Below, one piece after another: positions 21,373-33,654 of a DNA stretch of 37,934 bases. Source of the DNA: Mycogone perniciosa. Taxonomy: Eukaryota > Ascomycota > Sordariomycetes > Hypocreales > Hypocreaceae. Positions within the stretch are counted from its first letter, which is position 1; each line of letters opens with the position of its first letter. Both the position numbers and the translations under genes were made by a program. A model generated the notes under the pieces. It did not search any database. It had not been told where the DNA came from and saw only the letters and a program-made list of their open reading frames with translations. Location: assembly GCA_025331125.1 (NCBI GenBank), contig JAOALB010000188.1, positions 1 to 37,934 of the forward strand, written 5' to 3'.

Positions 21373-23910
21373 TACTCGTACTGCATTTTTTGGACTTACG
21401 ATACGTCGCATTTGCTGTTTCATTGTTGGGTGTTCATGCTGTCTTGAACATCCGGCATCCATCTACGGAGTACTGGACGCTTGGGATCTCCAACGTTCCC
21501 ATTGCATTCCCAGTGATCCAACCAAAACGGCTTTTTCTCGTCTCGGGCAATCCTAGTGGTCGAATTTTTCTCTTAGCCGAGGCTGCCAAGGATCGAGCTG
21601 GCCAGCACGCAAGAGGAGGGGTTGGGCCGGGATATTGGTCCCTTCACCATTAGTATTATGTTGGTGGGCACGGGAAGGCCGTTTGGCACTGTGTCTGAGC
21701 CAGCCCGGCACTTATGTCTCAGCATTGAGGTTGGCGCGTGGTCGTGGCATCTGCGGTGGCTGGAAAGGTGAAAAAAAGGAGCATCATGGGACTTGTCGAT
21801 GAAGTCCAGCACAGTACGAGGCCATCCGCAATACGGAGCAACGACGCCAATACGGGCAAAGCTAAGAACTTGACGCTCTGCAGCGAAATAGGCAGGTCGA
21901 TGGATCATCCTGCGAAGCGTTGGGTAGCATTGCGGTTGTTGCGTTGAAGTCGAGCATGAAAATCAGGTCAGAAGAGCATGAGGCCCTTCCAGAGTGAATG
22001 TGAATACGAGGATGATAGCAAATTGCCCGTCATACGGGCCTCTTCCGAGCACTCCGTACGGATTACATGTGCTCAACTGTTGCACTTGGCTGCTGGCAGA
22101 TCTCATCAGCCTCACAATCAGACTTAGTAAGGTGGCGGGGCTGTTGGTATCGTGATCCAGTCTGGCCGTGGGAGAAATGCAAGGGGGTGTGTATTATCAC
22201 ATGGATCCATGCTCCGAACTCCGTATCACGATAATCTGAACTGATTGGGGATCTACGGAATGCTAGTACATGTTACTAGTAGACCAGCTCGATGCAACTG
22301 TCGCCCCGAACCAGATATTGCAGGCCACGAGCACAACGGAATGATGGCATCCGGCGGCACATGCTGGGATACTACGATCAAACAGGTCAAAGTGTAGGTG
22401 AAGCAGAGGCTCAACCTAGTCTCGTTCTGGGTGCACATCATCCCAAGTTGCAAGCCTCATCATCGAGGCTGTCTGCACGTATGCGTATGTATGTCTTGAG
22501 TGAGAATCCTCCGGCCGGACTAAGCCCGAAGTCCAGTTTGACGAGGCTGGAAACGGTCGATATTAATATATATATACGGAGTAGATAGATATGAATTTGT
22601 TAGTCATGCCATCTGTACAGTGCGCAGGAAAAATGGCTTGGGATGATCATGACCTGAGCAACTGACTGCTGAATACACGTTGCACGTTAATATACAGCGG
22701 ACCCGTGGCCGTCGTCGGCAATAATGATAAAAAGAGCCTTAGGTTGCTCGTTGGCGGCACGCCACAAATGACAGCGCATCGCTCGTTTGCCGCTTCGACA
22801 TCAAGGCGCTGCATCGCGCGGCGGCAACGGACGAGTTATAGCTTGGCATGTGTCCGGGCATGTCGGCCGGAGGTGCTGCTAAAAGGCAAAAGGCACGAGG
22901 AGGATGCCCATCTTCTAAATTCAGGACTCTGCCCCGGATTGCGCTGCCTGGGCTGGTGTGGAGAGGCCTTGGGCAAGCAGCAAAGATGCCATGTCTGGCT
23001 GGACGTATCCACTCTTCTTTAGGGTCCGATAGTTTTAGGTAGGAGTCTGATAGACAGTGGGGGGGTTTTTGAAATCGTGTGACATGGACTTGGAGTTGTC
23101 GTATCGACGGGGTACGTATATATAGAATGAGGCGTTTATGTATTGGCAACGTCTACTCCGTAAGTACGTGGCAGTCCAGATTTGGAAGAAGCAAAATGGT
23201 GAGGAGAACTGAGAACTTGGAAGGCTGGAAGACAACAACGATTGCGGGTAAAGAGACGGGAGTCTCCGGTTCGCTGAACAGAGGTCGGAACAGCGATTCT
23301 GGGGGACTCGGGGACCTGATTGATCGATGAGCTGAGTAATATCGGGCTTCCCCTATGTGCGATTACCAGGGCATGCAGGAGTTCCTGCAAGCTCCTTGCT
23401 TGTCGACTCGACTTAGCGATGCGTTGTCTTTTCTCGATCTGCCTGTTCTGCTGGCGATCCTATGTACATACAGTGTTTGTGTGGTTTTGAAAAGGGCCAA
23501 GCCAGAAAAAGTGAGGCGCCGGCCCCCGCCCGCCACAGACGACTCGGAGAGCCGGTGCTGGCTGACACACTGTGCTGGCGGCCGGCGACACAGAGCCCCT
23601 CCGATTGGGCGGCTGGGGGGCGGTTTTTTTGCGCCGTGTGCCCTACAAGTTAGTACATATAGCGCCCCCTGTGGCTTTCATGTGGCCCGCGCTGGATCGC
23701 CGGCCGGCCTCTCCACAGACGTGCATCTGCGGCTTTCCATTGGCCGCACGTCCCGGTCCGGGGCTGGGCGACTGAAGCTCACCGCCTCTTCTGCCCCCTC
23801 ACTGCGATACCCCCAAATCGTGCCAACCCGCCCACCGCCGTCACAGGTCGTCCATCCCGCCCATCGCATTGCCTCCCTATCCACTGACTGCTGAACTGTC
23901 CGTCTGGTTG

Positions 23911-23937
23911 CAGCAGCACAGCAGCAGCAGCAGCAGT
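23911..23937 (+). repeat. CAG repeat in probable 5' leader
   Basis: About nine CAG units with one interruption (CAGCAGCACAGCAG...), 310 bp before the regulator's ATG. Confidence 0.8.
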
Positions 23938-24244
23938 AGAGTGCAGAGTGCAGAGCGCAGCGTGCTGGCCCTATAGAGACAAGAGACGCTGAAGCAGCAC
24001 CCGCTAGCAGTGAGTGGCAGCGCATCATAGAGGGCGCCTCTAGCTGGCCTGCAGCAACCGTTCTTCTCTCTTCAGGTTCTCCTCCTCCCAACTCCTCTTC
24101 CTCCTCCCCCCCGCTGGACCTCCAACGCACGGAGAGCCCTCCCCAGCGAACTTCACGAAAGAGCGGTGTCATCCGCTCGTCTCATACAATACACCCATTG
24201 CTCGCATTCAGCACTCCGCTTGAATATCCTTTCTCTCCCCCAGA

Positions 24245-26739
24245 ATGACCCTCGACTTCAATGTCAACGGCGGGGGCGATGCCTTACTGGACCTGACATT
24301 CGAACAGCAGCATCAGCGGGACCGCGCCGCCGCGTATTCTTATCCAACGGCAACTGCTCACTCCAGTCCAGGGGCATCCTCCTCCGGGATCATCTCGGCC
24401 ACCGGATCTTGGCCTCTTCCTCTCGATATGAACGCGGGAAGCAATCCTCAGGGGACGGCCTCGAGCTCTCCCGAGGACCTCCAGGCCAACTCGCCCTTGT
24501 CCCACACGTTGAGTCCTCACAGTCAACATTCGCCTTTACAACAGTCTCCGTACCAGACGGCCGCGAATCCCCTGACCGACTGGGCTCTTCACCATCACCA
24601 GCAGGCCCAACAGCAGCAGCAGTTGACCGCACCCGATCTGTCACACTTCATCCAGGAGTCGACGCTGTTAAACTTCAATGCCTTCCCGGGCTACCAGCCA
24701 AGCCCCCTTGATTACCTGCCCCCAACCACGCAGGCTGCCTTGCAGGCCAACTTGCTAGAATCGACCTTCAATACGATGCCCCCTTTGGAAGATGCAACAC
24801 ACGCTATGCACTGGGGGAATGCGGGAATGGAGAATTGGCAGGAATTCCAAAACACTCTGCAGATAGATGGTTTGCCTACCGTTGGCAGCAATTCGCCTAC
24901 GGGAACGTATCTTGAAGTCCTTTCATTACCATCCTCCATTGGTGATGGTTGGGCCATGGTAGACTTGGGTCATCACGGCCTGGACCAATTCCAGCAGCCT
25001 CAGAACACTGCCATTTTCAATCCCTCACAAACCCTGCACCTGAGAACAAATTCTGATTCTTCGGATGGTGCCGGCTCTATTGAATTTAGCAGCTTTGAGG
25101 AGATCCCGCCCTTCCCCTACTCGCCCTTCTCGCCAGAGTCAGACGGCCAGGTCGACAACCACCACACCCACCGAAATTGTTACGCTGGTGATGGCCATCA
25201 TCACCACACTCACAGCGATATCAGCCCCGCTGCAGTGGCCGCTCCTGTTCCCATCAAGGCCGAGTCTTCCACCCGCCACAGCCCCGGCAGTGGAGTCGGA
25301 TCGTCTTCGCCATCATCAAGCACCACTTCCCGCAGGAACTCGGGTCCTCGCAAGAGCCCAATTGCCAAGGCCCCCAAGCCTGTCACCCGGCGTATCTCCA
25401 ATGGAAAGAAGGATGGCACTGTTGAGAAGAAGGTGGGTCGCAGAAAGGGACCGCTTTTGCCAGAGCAGCGAAAGCAAGCCAGCGAGATAAGAAAGCTGCG
25501 AGCTTGCCTGCGATGCAAATTCCTTAAGAAGACTTGCGATAAGGGAGAGCCTTGCGCCGGATGTCAGCCATCGCACGCTCGTCTCTGGCAAGTCCCCTGC
25601 ACTCGAATTGACATCAAGGACATTGGCTACTTCATGAAGGACTGGAAGGCTGACTATGAGAGGCATATGGACCGTGGGGTTTCTGTCTACAACGTCAAGG
25701 GTTTCGCCCAGAAGGAGACGTTGATGTGGATCACCCACGGCTACGGTTTTGCACTGCCCGTCATGGTTCGGGAGGTCTATGTGGCCGATGACAGCTGCTT
25801 CTCCGTCGAGTGGGTTGAGTCGTACGTGAACAACCAGGAACCCATCGATTTTGAGGCCCGCACCGAAAAGTTGGATGTTGGTGCCGAGGGCATCCGCCTT
25901 GACGCCCTGTCTGAGTATCTCGACAAGCACATTGACGGCCCATTCGAAGATTTCATCAATGACCACTTTGAGGGCACTCCCTTCATTACTGAGATTCTTA
26001 AGACATCCCACCGCTATTATGTCAAGGAGAAGATGCCTGTCATTCGCAAGGCTCTCAAGCTGGTTCTTGCCTACAATCTGACCATGCACATTACCATGGT
26101 CCAGAACCCGGGCTCCGAGATGCCTCTGGACGGCCAGATCGACGACGAGGAGTCCAAGTTTTATGGTCACACTGTCGCCCCCGTCATGATCAACTTCCAA
26201 ATCAAGTGCGCTCTCGCTGACATGTGGCGCGAGCTCCAGAAGGACATCCTAGAGGAGCTCTCTGCCCTGTACTCTGGTGTCTACAGTGGTGAGAAGATGA
26301 AGAATTGGCCAACCATCTTCCTCTTGGCCTCGATCCTTCTGGCCGTGTGGGAGGAGATGCAGTTTGACTGCCACTACCGCGTCCCAGACCCAGTGGCGGT
26401 GAACAAGTTTTGCAGCGACATGGAGACGACCCCTGTTGGAGTTATTGTGGGTCTGTTCCACGCCATCTCCCAGAAGCTCCCAGCCTTCACCGACTGGGAT
26501 ACTCGCCAGCATGGCCATTTACTTCATAACAATCTTGCCGTTTGTGACGCAATGACTGAAGTGCGACAGCATGTCCTCAAGCATGGTAAGTACCCTAGGA
26601 CCTCACCGCTACCGAGCGGCTGCTAACTTGACCTACAGAGGCTTATCTGCGAACCCGGAAAGAAGCCAAATTTGACCGCTATGATTTCGACTCGTTGTCA
26701 AACAAGTTCTTGTCGAAGCTTGTCATCCGGGCCAACTAA
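24245..26739 (+). CDS. Zn2Cys6-like fungal transcription regulator
   Basis: Two exons (24245-26585, 26639-26739) encode 813 aa; the 53-nt intron has a CTAAC branch site and restores the C-terminus HEAYLRTRKEAKFDRYDF...VIRAN. Residues 1-400 are low-complexity and Gln-, His-, Ser- and Pro-rich (HHHQQAQQQQQ; HHHHTHSD), typical of activation regions. A basic stretch (RRNSGPRKSPIAKAPKPVTRR, then KKVGRRKGPLLPEQRKQ) precedes a cysteine cluster with C421, C424, C431, C437, C440 and C452. The spacing C-X2-C-X6-C-X5-C-X2-C-X11-C is a Zn2Cys6 binuclear cluster with a longer last loop than usual. Residues 470-813 are well-behaved globular sequence (GYFMKDWKADYERHMDRG, WITHGYGFALPVMVREVY, CHYRVPDP) without the classic fungal_trans motif that I can see. 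I recall such proteins as conserved unnamed regulators in ascomycetes. The target is unknown. The 4.7 kb upstream region suggests complex control. Confidence 0.85.
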
Positions 26740-29700
26740 AAGGACGGGCTTACCATGGCTCGTCTACGGCCTCGCCTTGTCTCATATATCGAATGCTGGT
26801 TCCGTTAGAGGAACCAGCCATACTGATCTCTTTTGTTTTTTTCCCTTTTTTCTAGGTTTCTCGGTCATCCAGCGACGGCGTTTTGACAAGATTTCCTCCG
26901 ACAATCTTTGAGAACGACTCTAAAGCTCGCCATCTATTTCACCTTAGCGTTTCTATTCTCTTCAGTTGTTGGTCGCCGAGATGCAAACACGACGTTATTG
27001 CGGAATGTGTTATGAGCTTGATATGACTTTCTTCCACGAATGTATGACCTGAAGGAGAAGAAGCTCTTATTTCCTTTATTCTTTTTTTTCATTACAGAGG
27101 ACAGTTTTCATGGGACACACGAACACACATTTTGATGCACATGAAGGAGAGGAGGAACTCTCGCATATGTTCGTTACGAGATCATGTTGCATGATGTGGC
27201 ATTTGGGATCGACAGATGACGAGCATGGTTATGCAACATAGACGAACACGCATGGGATAGGGCATCTTTGGGCTATGGCGATGATCTGGCCGTGGGCGGA
27301 GTGTGCTGATTTGGTATGATGCCTTGACCAGTTGGGCAGTTGGAGCGTGATGGAAGCGGGTTGCTGCTTGAACATCGCCACGAATAAAGGTTTTGACTAG
27401 TGTTAATGAATGCATTTATGCTGTCTATATGTTCTTTTTTATGAAACACATCTCTCCACGTTATGAATAAGTGATTGGGTTCTTGTGAAGAATCAAGTGT
27501 TCATATCTAGATAATAGCAACTTAGTCTTATTATGCGAAGTACGAAGTGGTTAAGCCAGATTCCATCAACAAAATCCATGCCTAGGCGCTCGACGCCGCC
27601 ATGTAAAGACACATGCTTGGTGGGATAATCTTGATGTCGAGTGTTGTGAGTGAAGGTAGGTAGATAGTTCTTGGCAAAAAAAACAAAACAAGAGAGGTTC
27701 TGTCAAGATGACTTCCATAAGAACACAGTATACTTGTTTGAGTCGAGGTGTTGCCGGATAGGATTGTCATCAGAGGACGAGCATCTTACACGTATCAGGA
27801 GTGCTCAATAGCTGGTTCAAGTTATTTGCACTTTTCGTGTTGCTGGCATAACCAAGAGAGTAGAACGTTGTTTCCTCTTTGACCACAAAACTGCCGAGGC
27901 GTGCAAGTGTCGAGTCCAGACCAGCTGACTCGGGCATTTGTTTGGACTTGGGGATATGTCGATTTTGAGCCCCTTATGTAGGCCGGCATATTTGACATTT
28001 CCTATACGTGATTGAAGCCAAATCTCTTGTCTTGCTGTTACCTTAGACCTCCCGATCTAGCAAAATGCCAGTATACTCTATATAAAACTCAATAACTCGC
28101 ACTCGCTCATCTTTTCTCCACCATCTCTCTGTCCCATACTATCTTCACACAATATTCTCGATATTCTATCGTCTTGGCCATCCTGCATTCCTTCTTTTAT
28201 TGAAGAGATTGTATATAGTCTATTTGGTCTAGATTACTTCTGCATGAGAGAATTCTAAGATCTCTTCAGACACGAGTTTAAGCTATGTGCTCTTGGTAAT
28301 TGTCACGTGCCTGAGGCTCTTCATGCTGAGAGGGAGATGGAACTCACATGTGAGCCTTGGGCAGTTGGCAATAATGTTCAAGACCATATCTCGCTGTAAT
28401 AACAACATACGTACGTAGGTGAAGAGCGACTGAGCCAATAAGTCAGTAATTGAATCGATTCGGTTTCCTTTTCTGTAACTTGACTATAAGCAAGTTCGCA
28501 TCAACGTTGAAACATTCTTGGTGGGAGGAGAAACGACGCGTGCTCCTTTCTCCACTTTCCTTTATCATGTCATCAATCGTGATAGAATCCAACATTACCA
28601 GATTGGAAAGGGTAGGTCCTTAATTTTACGAGCTGTGGGTTGAGGCTTAGAAGAAGAAGAAGGAATAGCTGAAGAAAAGAAGAAGGATAGATGGTATTTG
28701 GTCCCTTCGATTGTGACAACCTTTCCCCCTCAATCACCATAAGGCACAAAAAAATCATTTGATACTAAGAGAATCAGCTACCCAGTGGAATGTCTTCTGC
28801 GGTGCTTGCATTCCTCTCCTTATCGTGATATCGTTATCAATGACGTCGTCACTCTGAGATACCGATGCTGGTCCGAACCCCCCTGCGTTCGGTCACCCCG
28901 CATTTTGGTTCCGCTGACACCGATTGACTCGTTGGCGCGGGTCATATCGGATTCGCATACCATTCCTGAGGGAATGCGGCGGTGGATGCATTCAGGTTCA
29001 GGGCCGTTATTGGTGATTGTTCCCTGTTCCTGAGATGATGCATTTTGTCAAAGCTTGCTCTTTGTTGGTTGAAGCTGAGCGTCTCAAAGGTGCCTGAGGG
29101 CTCACGAGACGCGGAGGAGGAGACGTCACTTGGCCCACATGATGCCAGTGTGCCAGGGGACGATCAGGCAGGCTGGCAGGCTATCAGCACTTGAATGACA
29201 GGCTGCATTTTGATAACAAACGAAGCCTAAAAGAATTTCCGCCTTAACTGCCTAGGCTATCAGTACCATTCTGTTTTACCTCTGCGGCGAGGTCGTCGCC
29301 ACGCGGAAAAAGGGAATGATTGATCAGAACAAACAGCAAACATCGAGAGCCATGATGACACATCCAGCTCGGAGCACGTACTACGGACCCACCCCCGTTT
29401 CGATAGTCAACTGTGGGTACGTACTCTCCAGACCGAAAGCAGGTCCACAGTACCTTGTGTCTCACCGAGCTGATGCGTGCGGCCGTGGTACTGAAAACAA
29501 ACAACTTGTCCCCTTATCAATGAGTCGGTGGTTCTGGAGCCTTCTGGGCGATTGCCACTGATTGGCCCATGAATCATTCCACCGCAACTGCAGCGCCACT
29601 CCAGCGTAATCAAGTCACTGCGCCTCCCCACTTGCCTGCAGCCCGCCCTTCCTGCCTGCCACTTGAATCAACCCAACGAATCAAGGCAGGCACCGCCCTT

Positions 29701-29854
29701 CTCGCTACTTAAACTCCTCTCGCCCTTTGCCAACCTTTCCCTCTCTTCCTCCTCTGACACATCACCTTCGCTCTCCTCCTTCGTTGAGAACAACATTGCA
29801 TACATCTCCTTGATTTCCCCGACCATCTACACAGCGATAATCAGAACTGTCACC
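26740..29854. other. Gene-free region, about 3.1 kb
   Basis: The 3' UTR of the regulator is expected in the first few hundred bases (T-rich, 26826-27090). No coding frame of interest follows. A promoter-like patch lies at 28080-28200, a CTCACATGTGAG palindrome at 28343-28354, and GAAGAA-rich sequence at 28648-28682. The final 300 bp form the polyubiquitin promoter and a CT-rich leader with a CCCCT (STRE-like) motif near 29511. Confidence 0.6.
28080..28200 (+). promoter_or_regulatory. Promoter-like patch without a downstream gene
   Basis: TATATAAA at 28080-28087 is followed by strongly pyrimidine-rich sequence (CTCATCTTTTCTCCACCATC...) typical of fungal core promoters and leaders. The first ATG downstream (near 28244) opens a frame of only a few codons. 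It could drive a non-coding RNA or be a chance match. Confidence 0.35.
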
Positions 29855-30895
29855 ATGCAGATCTTTGTCAAGACCCGTAAGTTCTTCATTGGGTGTCCGG
29901 TCGTTAATCATCATCCAGTCGCTAACCTCACTTTCCCTGCAGTCACCGGCAAGACCATCACCCTCGAGGTGGAGTCATCGGATACCATCGACAATGTCAA
30001 GTCGAAGATTCAGGACAAGGAGGGCATTCCTCCGGATCAGCAGCGATTGATCTTCGCAGGAAAGCAACTTGAGGATGGCCGCACCCTTTCCGACTACAAC
30101 ATCCAGAAGGAGTCCACCCTCCACCTGGTTCTCCGACTTCGTGGTGGCATGCAGATCTGTAAGTTGGATGTCCCTGCCAGCTCGAGAAATACTCCGTGCT
30201 AATACGCTTCCTCAGTCGTCAAGACCCTCACCGGCAAGACTATCACCCTCGAGGTGGAGTCATCTGATACCATCGACAACGTCAAGTCGAAGATCCAGGA
30301 CAAGGAAGGCATCCCTCCGGATCAGCAGCGCCTCATCTTTGCCGGAAAGCAACTCGAGGATGGCCGTACCTTGTCGGATTACAACATCCAGAAGGAGTCT
30401 ACTCTTCATCTCGTCCTCCGCCTTCGTGGTGGCATGCAAATCTTCGTCAAGACACTCACTGGAAAGACAATCACCCTCGAGGTGGAGTCATCTGACACAA
30501 TCGACAATGTGAAGTCAAAGATCCAGGACAAGGAGGGCATTCCTCCGGATCAGCAGCGATTGATCTTCGCAGGAAAGCAACTTGAGGACGGTCGAACACT
30601 TTCAGACTACAACATCCAAAAGGAGAGCACCCTGCATCTTGTCCTTCGTCTCCGCGGTGGTATGCAGATCTTTGTCAAGACTCTGACTGGCAAGACTATC
30701 ACTTTGGAGGTTGAGTCAAGCGACACCATTGACAACGTCAAGTCAAAGATTCAGGACAAGGAGGGCATTCCTCCTGACCAGCAGCGTCTCATCTTCGCTG
30801 GTAAGCAGCTGGAAGACGGTCGCACTTTGAGCGACTACAACATCCAGAAGGAGAGCACATTGCACCTTGTCCTTCGTCTTCGTGGCGGCCAGTAA
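29855..30895 (+). CDS. ubi4: Polyubiquitin, four head-to-tail units
   Basis: Three exons (29855-29876, 29943-30158, 30216-30895) encode 305 aa: four exact-length 76-aa ubiquitins plus one extra C-terminal Gln, which blocks conjugation until a deubiquitinase removes it. Each unit ends in LRLRGG and keeps Lys6, 11, 27, 29, 33, 48 and 63. Intron 1 (66 nt) splits codon 8 of unit 1 and intron 2 (57 nt) splits codon 4 of unit 2; both joins rebuild [11 protein letters not shown]. Units 3 and 4 have no intron. Intron 1 is stop-free and in frame. Units differ at synonymous sites, so they are not a very recent duplication. Polyubiquitin genes are usually stress-induced reserves of ubiquitin. The next gene, 581 bp downstream in the same direction, encodes a ubiquitin-pathway protein. 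Confidence 0.98.
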
Positions 30896-31476
30896 AGGCT
30901 CCTTTCGTTGTACATGATGACGTTCACACGACTGGCTTGATGGCGTTTGTGGTTACAGCATATTACTTTGGGAATCGACCTGGGAATGGTCTACAATGAT
31001 ATCTTCTCATTAGCACAGTCTTAGGCGCTAAAGCGCCCAGCAATACAAGCTCCCGCAGATCTGAGCGGCTTTCACTTGTAACATTTATCCTATTCGAAGT
31101 GAAATTGAAAACGTGTTCTCTCCAACATTCAAGTGGTAAGAGTATGGATGGATGCCTCGCCACTGTGGCGCATGTCTTTCTAGTAGTAGTACTGACGTCG
31201 GTGGGGTAGAGCACCACAACCTCGTAGCATCCATTCCGTTGACTTAAATTGCTTCTATCCTTTCCAACACAATGCGCCACTCCAACCTCCCAGCTAGTCT
31301 GAGATGGCCATGAATATCTGTCGTGTCTGGAGTTGCCATTGTCAAATTCAGCCATTTCTGCCACCCTGACAATTGCCCTCACTCTTGAAATCTTTGGCAG
31401 TCTTCGAGCCTTTGAGAGGTTGCCTATCATCAAACGACCTTACCACCAAACAGGTCGATAGCCTAATGACTAGGCC
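30896..31476. other. Tandem intergenic spacer
   Basis: Holds the 3' region of polyubiquitin and the promoter of the BRAP2-like gene. No gene is seen. Confidence 0.6.
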
Positions 31477-33654
31477 ATGACTTCTTACTTCTTCCACGTC
31501 AAGTTTGAGCTGTACCCAACACCAAACCCGGCAGCCAAAAGCGAAGAGTTGACGGTAGCCGACAGCACCAATATTTGGCTGCCTCCGAGAGAAACAAGCA
31601 TCTTTGACGATTTTCCTGCGCACTCTCGACCTGACCCCCCGCTCTCGTACGATATCTCTGTAACGAACAGACGTGGACAGATATCGCGCAGGCCTACGAC
31701 GACGTCGGGTTGGCAAAATAGCACTATTACTGCGACCCCAGATTCGGGCGTCATAGACTGCGGGGCGCCGCGTGTGCCGACGAGGGAGAGCGGGCAGAGG
31801 ATCGAAATTGTATCAGAGCGGCAGTGGCTAGAGAGGACGAACAGTTCTCCTCCTCCACCGCCGGGCGCTGCTATACGACCGCAAACGGCGGTTCAGGACT
31901 GGCGCTTTGGACGGGTGACTATCGAGACGGTCGATCCCATTATGTACGAGACGACTATGGCCGGCGAGGCCAGCAAAGCAACGGGGCCATCAGCAGCACC
32001 CACATTGGGACCATCTTTTAGCGGTGCGGGGACAGCGACCAAAGCAGAGTGCGTCCCGTTGGAGACAAAGAATACAGAGGTTGGATGGGGTATCGTGCAT
32101 TTCTACAGGGAAGGGGAGGAGACGCCAGAGCTACATGCTACTCCGACTGGTGAGGAGGATGAATCCGAGACAAATACGGATGATTGTACTACACTGTGTA
32201 TACCTGCTGTGCCGGCATACATGTCACCCGGAGACTTTTTGGGGTTTTTGGGCGAACGGTGGCGAAGCGATATCAGTCACTGTCGGATGGTCATGACCTC
32301 GCGCATGAACCGATACCTTGTCCTGCTCAAATTTCGAGATGGCGGACGCGCCAAGGAATGGAGAAGAGAATACGATGGGAGGGTCTTCAATTCCATGGAG
32401 GTGAGTGTATTCCCTGGTTTACTTCCTGTGGAAAATGCATATATGCTGACATCATGCTAGTCACAGGCCTGCCATGTCGTTTTTGTTAGGAGCATCACGT
32501 TTGAGACGCCTTCACTATCTAGCGGACACGATCATGCCATGGCCTCAACTTCAACAGTAGTTTCCAATAGCCTCAAACCCTTCCCACCTCCGACGCCAAA
32601 CCTCGTGGAGCTGCCAACCTGCCCGGTCTGCCTAGAGAGAATGGACGAGACAAACGGCCTCATGACAATACCATGCTCGCATGTCTTTCACTGCACCTGT
32701 TTGCAAAACTGGAAGGGAGCCGGTTGCCCGGTCTGCCGATTTACCAATCCCTCGGAGCTAAACGATCCCTCGAACCCGTACAGCCTGCCATTTGGAGGAT
32801 CAGCCTCAAATCTTTGCACCGTATGCGACTGCGCAGACGACCTCTGGATCTGTTTGATATGCGGTTACTTGGGATGTGGACGATACAAGGGAGGACATGC
32901 CAAAGATCACTGGAAGGAAACAGCGCATTGCTTCGCCTTGGAGCTTGAGACGCAGCATGTCTGGGATTATGCGGGTGATATGTGGGTTCATCGGCTCATC
33001 CGGGATAAAGGTGATGGCAAAGTTGTGGAACTTCCCGGAAGAAGCAATCACGACGTACAGAATGAAGAGGAGGATGTTGTACCGCGTGCAAAATTAGACA
33101 GCATCGGCCTGGAGTACACGCACCTCATCACCAGTCAGCTTGAGTCGCAGCGGGCGTATTACGAGGAAATGCTGAGCAAAGCCGTGGACAAGGCGTCAAA
33201 AGCGTCGGCGACGGCCGAAAATGCGGCAGGTCAGATGTCGGCCGCCATGGATAAGCTGGCCGACCTGGACCGAAAATACACGGCACTAAGCCAAGACACG
33301 ATCCCCCAGCTGGAGCGGGAGCTGGAGCGGGAGCGGAACAAGGCCAAGAAGGGCGAAAACCTGGCGCGTAGCCTCGGCCAGTCGTTGCAGGAGGAAAAAC
33401 GGCTGAACGAAGGGCTTATGAAGCGCATCGAACACCTCGGCACGGACACCGAGGCATTGCGGAAGCAGTTGGGGGAACTCAGTGCAGAAAATGCAGAGCT
33501 GAAGGAGATGAATCGAGACCTGACCATGTTTATCTCGGGCCAGGAGAAACTGAAGGAGCTGGAGAATGAAGGAAAGATTGGCGAGGGGGAGATTGAGGGA
33601 GGGACTGTAAGTGTGCCAGAGAAGAAGAATACTAGGCGGAAGGGGAAGAGATGA
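31477..33654 (+). CDS. BRAP2/Etp1-type RING and ZnF-UBP protein (probable E3 ubiquitin ligase)
   Basis: Two exons (31477-32400, 32461-33654; 60-nt intron) encode 705 aa. The N-terminus begins MTSYFFHVKFELYP. A BRAP2-type domain spans about residues 205-325 (VGWGIVHFYRE, CIPAVPAYMSPGDFLGF, MTSRMNRYLVLLKF, CHVVFVRSITF). A RING finger follows at about 362-400 (CPVCLERM, CSHVFHCTCLQNW, CPVCRF), then a UBP-type zinc finger at about 427-480 (CTVCDCADDLWICLICGYLGCGR, GHAKDHWKETAHCFALE), a long coiled coil (about 520-670) and a basic tail (KKNTRRKGKR). This domain order is that of human BRAP2 and yeast Etp1. Family members bind ubiquitin and act in signalling, or in ethanol-stress responses in yeast. 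The acceptor is ambiguous (TAG or the CAG six bases later); TAG matches the spacing I expect. Confidence 0.93.

Larger units (their letters stand above)
19518..24244. other. Gene-free divergent region, 4.7 kb
   Basis: This separates RAM1 (-) from the Zn2Cys6-like regulator (+). No convincing coding frame is seen. It contains TACGGAGTA-type motifs at 19809, 21464, 22575 and 23154, a candidate MITE at 21269-21372, a CATGGATCCATG palindrome at 22200-22211, and CAG repeats at 23911-23937 in the probable leader of the regulator gene. The last 350 bp are pyrimidine-rich and end in CTCCCCCAG just before the ATG, which could be the acceptor of a 5' UTR intron. Confidence 0.6.

Noticed and set aside
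23678..24172. A 164-codon minus-strand frame antisense to the regulator's leader
   Set aside because: It reads through CAG/CTG repeats and GGA-rich sequence, giving low-complexity Glu and Cys runs. It is not gene-like.
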